Shown here: positions 16,459-20,733 of the stretch, in pieces
Numbering within the stretch: position 1 is the first letter of the stretch
Layout of the letters: every line of letters begins with the position of its first letter
Assembly (NCBI GenBank): GCA_008931825.1
Contig: QXVZ01011355.1
Coordinates: 1-20,733, forward strand
Length of the DNA: 20,733 nucleotides
DNA from: Phallusia fumigata
Taxonomy: Eukaryota > Chordata > Ascidiacea > Phlebobranchia > Ascidiidae
Reading direction: 5' to 3'
Position numbers and translations under genes: made by a program
Notes under the pieces: generated by a model
Told to the model about the DNA's origin: nothing
Databases searched by the model: none
The model's input: the letters and a program-made list of their open reading frames with translations, nothing else

Positions 16459-16940
16459 CGAAACAGCTACTCGTTTGCTTACCCGGGTGGCAACAAACAC
16501 AAAGCAACGTCTCCTCAGTACAAATGCCTTCAACAAGCACCCAGCCTCAGCAAGCAATTTTCAGTTTAGAAACGACAGATAACTCATTTCAATCAGATAA
16601 GGAAGCACTGCGCCAAACTTTACTTAAATGTCCGGTACTTTGGAGTAATACGCGTGAATTGCCTGTGTATTACGCTTTTTGGACAAATGGATGGAATCAA
16701 ACAAAGTATGCGACGATGAAGCGCGGTTTACACTTTTGATAAACAGTTTAACAAGCGAGTAAACAGACCAATACCGGGCCTCGCTTTTAGAGGCAGTTAA
16801 TTCTCAACACCATACGAAACAATTAAAACAAGCATGGTTGAATCAACGCAAGGCACAGGGCTGGTTGATAGCGAGATTTATTTCCCTACTCAAACCAGAA
16901 GTGCAAATAAGGGGACAGGATTTTGAGGGTGCATCTTAAA
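16459..16940 (+). pseudogene. gag-like retroelement relic, frameshifted
   Basis: It starts at CGAAACAGCTACTCG, right after the acceptor, and matches the second half of the MSQ ORF to TCAACAAGCACCCAG. It then runs into a region found elsewhere only at 13.48-13.57 kb. Frame one (ORF 16524-16739) gives a Gln/Ser-rich linker, then KEALRQTLLKCPVLW and ELPVYYAF. A one-base slip in a T run near 16680 moves the continuation to another frame with DKWMESNKVCDDEARF and LLINSL, then a stop, then LLEAVNSQ and AWLNQRKAQGW. The aromatic, Trp and acidic spacing resembles the capsid-like N-domain of LTR retroelement Gag proteins. I see no zinc knuckle, protease or reverse transcriptase. The family call is tentative. 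Confidence 0.4.
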
Positions 16941-17505
16941 TATACAGGATGGCTAGGATCGCTTGGTGGCGCTTCTGTCCGATAACACAACAATTGCTTG
17001 GACCGCTTAGTGGCGCTACTGAGCAAGAAAACAGAGATGACGTACACCTTTATATCACTTGGTGCATGTTTATATTACTTGGTGCATGTTTATATCGCTT
17101 GGTGCATGTTTATATTGCTTGCTGAGACTTTGTATTGCTTGATGCACTTTTATGTTGCTTGGTAAGCCTTCAAACGGCTTGGTGCGCCTTTATTTTGCTG
17201 AAAATATACCTTTGTGCGTGTGTTTGCATGAATTACAATTCCCTCTTCCCATCCAACGTTTTTTCTCATACTAGATATTCAGCAGGATCCTGCCCTTTTT
17301 GGTGTTTTCTGATGATTTATTAGCGAAATTATAGTAGTACTCCAAAGTTTAAAGTATTGGATTTATACACTGCAACTGATTGGCGACAATAATAACGTAC
17401 TTATTCTATACATTGAGTATGAGACATGTTTGATTTTGAAGCGATATAAAAGTGCACCAAGCCATTTAAAGATGCATATACTGCAGGTTTTGGCCAACCG
17501 ATGAC
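16941..17505. mobile_element. Foldback-like element copy 3 with intact left terminus
   Basis: The outer left end TATACAGGATGGCTAGGATC, then GCTTGGTGGCGC, is the inverse of the right end of copy 2 (14400-14452). The left arm (about 17042-17200) holds eight or so diverged monomers (ATATCACTTGGTGCATGTTT). The core has CATACTAGATATTCAGCAGG and GGTGTTTTCTGATGATTTAT. The right arm is cut after two monomers and joined through GGTTTTGGCCAACCGATGAC to an array unit. Confidence 0.7.
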
Positions 17506-18245
17506 AGATGCCCCAACAATAGCGCATTATACGATTACAACTGGCGCAATGAAACTTCAAATGATAAAAAAAACCTTGTTAGTTTTAGTAACCATCATTA
17601 CGAAAGCTTTTAGTAACAATACGTTTCCGTAAGTATCATGAAAGTAGGCAAAGTGCATTTTGTATTACTCTTTTTTTGTAACTGCTGAACTTTAACTCGA
17701 ACGTCAAATAAATCTATTGACAACCATCAAATTTGTTTACATTCCGATACAGTTTGCCAACAAGTTTGTACAGCTTCACAGTTTTGTTATGTGTGTGCCG
17801 TTTACGGGAACTGACGAAGTCCACAATCGAACATACACGTTATGTTTTTTGCAGTTTCACCCCACTAAGATTGACAAGTAATTATGTATGAAACAAAATA
17901 TCAGTCGCTGAATCTGTTATTTCGCAAATTTACCGGTTTTGAAAAGATGTTGAATTAAAATTAGACTCAATATGATTTTCGCGAATTTTGGGTTACACAC
18001 TAACAAATTATATTATACGACACCTTCCCCTTTCCTGAACGTTATCAACTACATTGGTTTTTGGTACTGTGTAACGCTTACTGCTTGCCGAAAACTGAAT
18101 ATAGTCCAAACTGAATACACTGCAAACAAGATGCTTCGCGCGGCAACGGCCGTTTTGTAAGTTGATGGTTAACTCGCTCTGTCGACGTGACGTTTCTGTG
18201 TATTTTAGACAAACCGTCTGTTTACCTTCGTACCTAACCTAACAG
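17506..18245 (+). repeat. Array unit 11, partial
   Basis: It begins at AGATGCCCCAAC after the foldback joint, with donor GTAAGTATCATG, AATAAA, the hairpin block, TATA-like TTATATTATA (18008-18017) and a mini-intron donor TTTTGTAAGTTG near 18155. It ends at the acceptor CTAACCTAACAG (18245) and passes into block X instead of a minisatellite, as unit 9 does. Confidence 0.85.
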
Positions 18246-18535
18246 TTGGGGTGTATGTTTTTCCGCTGAAACCATTTTCCTTTACCAAATCTACAAATCA
18301 GTAGCGGAAATTTGTGATATTACTCGTTTTTCTCACACGAAACATTTGCTTGTATTTATGGCGCAATCACAAATACTTCACAGGGTTCCATAGGGTTTCA
18401 TCTGTGATCATTATGACTGCAGTATGAACTATTTTTTGGACGCATTGTCGATCAACAATAACAATTTCACTTCAAATATCATCTGAACCATGAGCGAGGG
18501 CAAAATATGTTGAAAGCATTACAGTACGAGTGCGT
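18246..18535 (+). repeat. Block X, copy 1
   Basis: It runs from GGGGTGTATGTTTTTCCGC through CCTTTACCAAATCTACAAAT, TGTGATCATTATGACTGCAG and AACCATGAGCGAGGGC to CATTACAGTACG. It matches 19071-19352 with small indels. There is no ORF of note. It directly follows an array acceptor, as does the 10.56 kb copy. Confidence 0.85.
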
Positions 18536-18924
18536 TGTGAGTAACAGGTTAAAAAGCCATGTCTAGCCTAAACGGCCAATGTCCTGTCACCAGCTGCACT
18601 GATGAGACCTTGCAGGTCGAAACAGTGTGCACTGTCTGCAGCTCACATACACTATATGTTGCTTTGACAAAATGTATATTTTTGTTAGTGGTTCTAGAGA
18701 AATAACAAACAAAATCCTTTCATATTGTTTACAGCTGGGTGCCTGGTGGTGGGAATTGTTTTCGTAAATTTTTCTTTTCAGGCAAATGAGAGGTTAGTTT
18801 GTTAAACCTATAGTCGTTTGTTTCACCTGTTTATGATAGTTTCCGCTGAATACGCCGATATTAATTTGCAGGGTTTTGTATCAACCAATAATGGAACCTG
18901 AAAGGAGTGAATGTGTGCTAGTCT
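18536..18924. other. Ribozyme-bearing segment between the two X blocks
   Basis: About 390 bp not found elsewhere in the window. It contains the hammerhead (18592-18643) and a second tract with TTTCTTTTCAGGCAAATGAG. Its right edge abuts GGGGCAATCGACATTGCC, where array-like mini-intron sequence resumes. A candidate for a ribozyme-associated element such as a retrozyme or Penelope-like remnant, but no bounds can be proven. Confidence 0.4.
18592..18643 (+). ncRNA. Type I hammerhead self-cleaving ribozyme
   Basis: All catalytic core positions are present in order. Stem I 5' strand AGCTGCA (18592-18598); core CTGATGA (18599-18605); stem II GACCT/AGGTC with a TGC loop (18606-18618); core GAAA (18619-18622). 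Then a short stem III, ACAGT/ACTGT with loop GTGC (18622-18635), and C at 18636, the predicted cleavage site after GTC. Stem I 3' strand TGCAGCT (18637-18643) is fully complementary to its 5' strand. It is open at stem I with a minimal stem III, as in animal retrozymes and Penelope-like elements. Self-cleavage would yield a 2',3'-cyclic phosphate at C18636. Only one copy was seen here. The probability of this pattern by chance is very low. Confidence 0.9.
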
Positions 18925-19070
18925 CGGGGCAATCGACATTGCCGTTTCCGCGTTATGCTGTAAGTTGATGCTTAACTCGCCTTGTCGACGTGACTTTACG
19001 GTGTGTACAAGGTAAACAGTAGTTCCCCAACATGTTCTTCCCATCTGTTTACCTTTGTACCTTCCCTTAC
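18925..19070 (+). repeat. Array-derived mini-intron region before block X copy 2
   Basis: It matches 10413-10561 (GGGGCAATTGACACTGCCG, donor TGTAAGTTGATGC, GTGTACAAGGTAAACAGTAG, acceptor CCCTTACAG). It shows again the coupling of this intron-like tract to block X. Confidence 0.85.
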
Positions 19071-19360
19071 AGCTGTGGTGTATGTTTTTCGGCTGAAACC
19101 ATTTTCCTTTACCAAATCTACAAAGCAGTAGCGGAAATTTGTGATATTACTCGTTTTTCTCACACAAAACATTTGCTGATGTGTATGGCGCCACCACAAA
19201 TAATCTGGAGCCATAGGATTCATCTGTGATCATTATGACTGCAGTAAACCAATTTTTGGAAACATTGTCGATCAACAATAACGTTTACACTTCAAATATC
19301 ATCTGAACCATGAGCGAGGGCAAAATATGTTGAAAGCATTACAGTACGCAGAGTTCGGAT
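19071..19360 (+). repeat. Block X, copy 2
   Basis: It starts CTGTGGTGTATGTTTTTCGG and lies about 825 bp downstream of copy 1 in direct orientation. It diverges from copy 1 mainly around CACCACAAATAATCTGGAGC. The match ends after CATTACAGTACG. Confidence 0.85.
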
Positions 19361-19733
19361 GTAAGAAATGGTAGAACGATGAGCTGATAAAGGCTTTTTG
19401 GCATTTTTCTGTGTTTTTTAGCAAGTGTCGCTTTATTTTACTAGGTCTCGGTTGCTTAGCTTTCTGCAGTGGCCTGGAGGCGACTTATCAAAGTTTCCTA
19501 CCCCTTACACTTTTTGTATCTTTTCCAGTTTACCCGGATCAACAAAAAACACGAAATATTTTAAACCACAAAAATTCGCAGAAGTCGTGTGTACAAGACA
19601 TTGAGCGGAATCAAGCTGACACAGTGGAAGTCGATCATGGAATCTTTTCCAGTACAAAAAATGTAGCTTAGGCGCTAAATAACTACCGCGTGTTTTTTTG
19701 TGATTTTCGCCGAGGTATGACCTTTTTTTGGCA
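19361..19733 (+). repeat. Spacer plus block Y
   Basis: 19361-19607 is present only here and holds two acceptor-like tracts (CTGTGTTTTTTAG ending 19421 and TTTGTATCTTTTCCAG ending 19530). No matching donor was seen. 19608-19733 (CAAGCTGACACAGTGGAAGT to the hAT border) is repeated at 10641-10760 or so. An open frame from 19411 begins with GTG and is not taken as a gene. Confidence 0.6.
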
Positions 19734-20191
19734 CAGGTGGTTTTAACCTTTTTCGTACCGTGACCCACAAAAGTACGATTTCACCTAATCGGTGACCCTA
19801 TTTTTGTCCCATAGAGACGACAACAACAAATCCATATTTGAGAAATGATTCAGTAAAACTTCGTTTTTTTGCAGCCATAAAGTCTCAGTTATGAACGGAG
19901 TTGAGGAAGCCGCAATGGCTTTACATTTACTTCAGTAAGTGGCCACATCAGATTTAAATAATTTGATACAAATATGGTCAAAGCACAGGCTTAAAAGTGT
20001 TTGCACAAGAATTTTACGTCACAAAGGGAAAGAAAATTCTCTCCAAATAGATTTTCCAATTGGTTTGGTAAAAAAGAATCTGCAATCGCTAACAAATTTT
20101 TTTTTTCGAAAATGGAACCATTGCTTGCGACTCCTACAAAAAGTTTTTGTGACCTCCACGAGGATCGCGACTCACAGATTAAAAACCACTG
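19734..20191. mobile_element. hAT-type MITE, about 458 bp
   Basis: The left end is CAGGTGGTTTTAACCTTTTT and the right end ATTAAAAACCACTG, with GTGACCCAC near the left end and TCGCGACTCAC near the right. These are hAT-like inverted termini. The flanks TTTTGGCA and GTTTATCA match at 5 of 8 positions, consistent with an old 8-bp target duplication. No transposase. An exon-like segment lies inside. Confidence 0.65.
19875..19934 (+). other. 60-bp exon-like segment inside the MITE
   Basis: A strong acceptor (TTCGTTTTTTTGCAG) and a strong donor (TTCA/GTAAGTGG) bracket exactly 60 bp. One frame reads HKVSVMNGVEEAAMALHLL without a stop. It could be a captured exon or a remnant of the parent transposon's gene. 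No family is recognised. Confidence 0.3.
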
Positions 20192-20470
20192 GTTTATCAT
20201 GTTTAGCTTCTCTAGGTCAGGTTTCTCCTTGAGATCACCGCGATTTAAGGTTTCTGTGGTGGCCTGGAAGTTCCAACATGTCAAAGGTTCCAACCCTATA
20301 TCTTCCATCAAGTTATGTACCCTTTCCTTTCATGTATACCCAAGTTCGACATTGCGGAACATTTTAACTTTAGCAACCACAAACTTTTAGGCACTTCCAG
20401 TCAAAAAATCTTGTGTTGTAAAAAAGGTTAGACCTATTTTCACCCATAACTTCGGATACAATTATTTAAC
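20192..20470. other. Right flank of MITE; weak minus-strand open frame
   Basis: A minus-strand frame (ATG near 20311, MMEDIGLEPLTCWNFQATTE and on) runs to the MITE border and then reads on inside it. The residues GLEPLTCWNFQATT look like the chance translations often produced by dispersed repeats. I do not call a gene. Confidence 0.3.
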
Positions 20471-20733
20471 GCCAATAATTTATCTCCGGGCCGTGTCTAA
20501 ATACGTATGGCGTACCGGACCATTCACGTCAGGCCCGAACATGCCCGCCTTGCCTCAACCTTATTAGTACGCACGGGAGAGGGTTGACATTGAAACACCC
20601 CCGTACATGGGGCGTACGTCAGGATTATGTTTGGCCAATCTACGTACCGCACATACGGCCAAAGAATATATCCTTGTCTGGCACATGTCTGGCAGATCCG
20701 TGTTTTTTGCATCGTTGCGCCCTATTTAAACTA
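20471..20733. promoter_or_regulatory. GTAC/TACG-rich, higher-GC stretch ending in TATTTAAA
   Basis: Base composition changes from AT-rich to mixed GC. CGTAC or TACG words recur (ATACGTATGGCGTACCGG, AGTACGCACGGG, GGGGCGTACGTCAGG, CTACGTACCGCAC). There is a small palindrome CCCCGTACATGGGG. TATTTAAA at 20723-20730 would suit a plus-strand promoter whose gene lies beyond the window. Regulatory role is inferred. Confidence 0.2.

Noticed and set aside
17314..17340. CTGATGA ... GCGAAATT in the foldback core as a second hammerhead
   Set aside because: The bases between the boxes cannot form stem II, and the other two copies read CTGATAA and TTGATCA.
18559..18705. 48-codon plus ORF (MSSLNGQCP and on) crossing the hammerhead
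   Set aside because: It overlaps the entire ribozyme, whose base pairing explains the sequence; there is no support for a protein.
19411..19671. 86-codon ORF with a hydrophobic start (RFILLGLGCLAF)
   Set aside because: The first codon is GTG, it crosses two acceptor-like AGs, and half of it lies in block Y, where the 10.6 kb copy breaks the frame.
1..20733. rRNA, tRNA or snRNA genes
   Set aside because: No stretch matching conserved tRNA boxes with a cloverleaf, nor rRNA or snRNA signature sequence, was found by eye on either strand.

Overview
The window looks like accessory, repeat-dominated DNA from a eukaryote, most likely an invertebrate animal. It is AT-rich, has no bacterial-style operons or ribosome binding sites, and carries many GTAAGT / pyrimidine-tract-AG splice-type signals, AATAAA signals, hAT-type inverted repeats, foldback-like elements and a hammerhead ribozyme. 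The species cannot be named from sequence alone. No intact gene of known function, rRNA or tRNA gene was recognised.

Layout. 1-815: left flank with a possible two-exon, minus-strand small secreted-peptide gene (141-429). 816-10561: a head-to-tail array of eight full, one partial and one stub copy of a roughly 0.87-1.29 kb composite unit. Each full unit has a possible intron (GTAAGTAT to TTTACAG), an AATAAA, a conserved hairpin, a TATA-like box, a GTAAGT...TTACAG mini-intron of about 51-90 bp, a 33-bp minisatellite with 3-8 monomers, and a short ORF starting MSQTKSPT. 10562-12176: repeat block X/Y, a hAT-like fragment, a hAT-type MITE (10984-11557), then segmental copy A. 12177-14452: a truncated foldback-like element, another array unit (12525-13569) whose MSQ ORF runs on into gag-like sequence, and a second foldback-like element with a 20-bp minisatellite in inverted arms. 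14453-15035: unique sequence. 15036-16110: segmental copy B. 16111-16940: an apparent intron end plus a gag-like pseudogene. 16941-18245: a third foldback-like element and another array unit. 18246-19733: two direct copies of block X enclosing a perfect-core type I hammerhead ribozyme (18592-18643). 19734-20191: a second hAT-type MITE containing an exon-like segment. 20192-20733: low-information flank ending in a GTAC/TACG-rich, higher-GC stretch.

How it fits together. The MSQ ORF of the array is the N-terminus of the gag-like protein whose later part survives, frameshifted, near 13.5 kb and 16.5 kb. At 16459 the homology starts exactly after a strong splice acceptor, whereas in the array the two sides are already joined. 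This suggests that the array stems from a spliced RNA copy of a retroelement or host gene, later amplified in tandem and invaded by foldback and hAT elements. That history is inference; the repeats, junctions and ribozyme core are read directly from the sequence.
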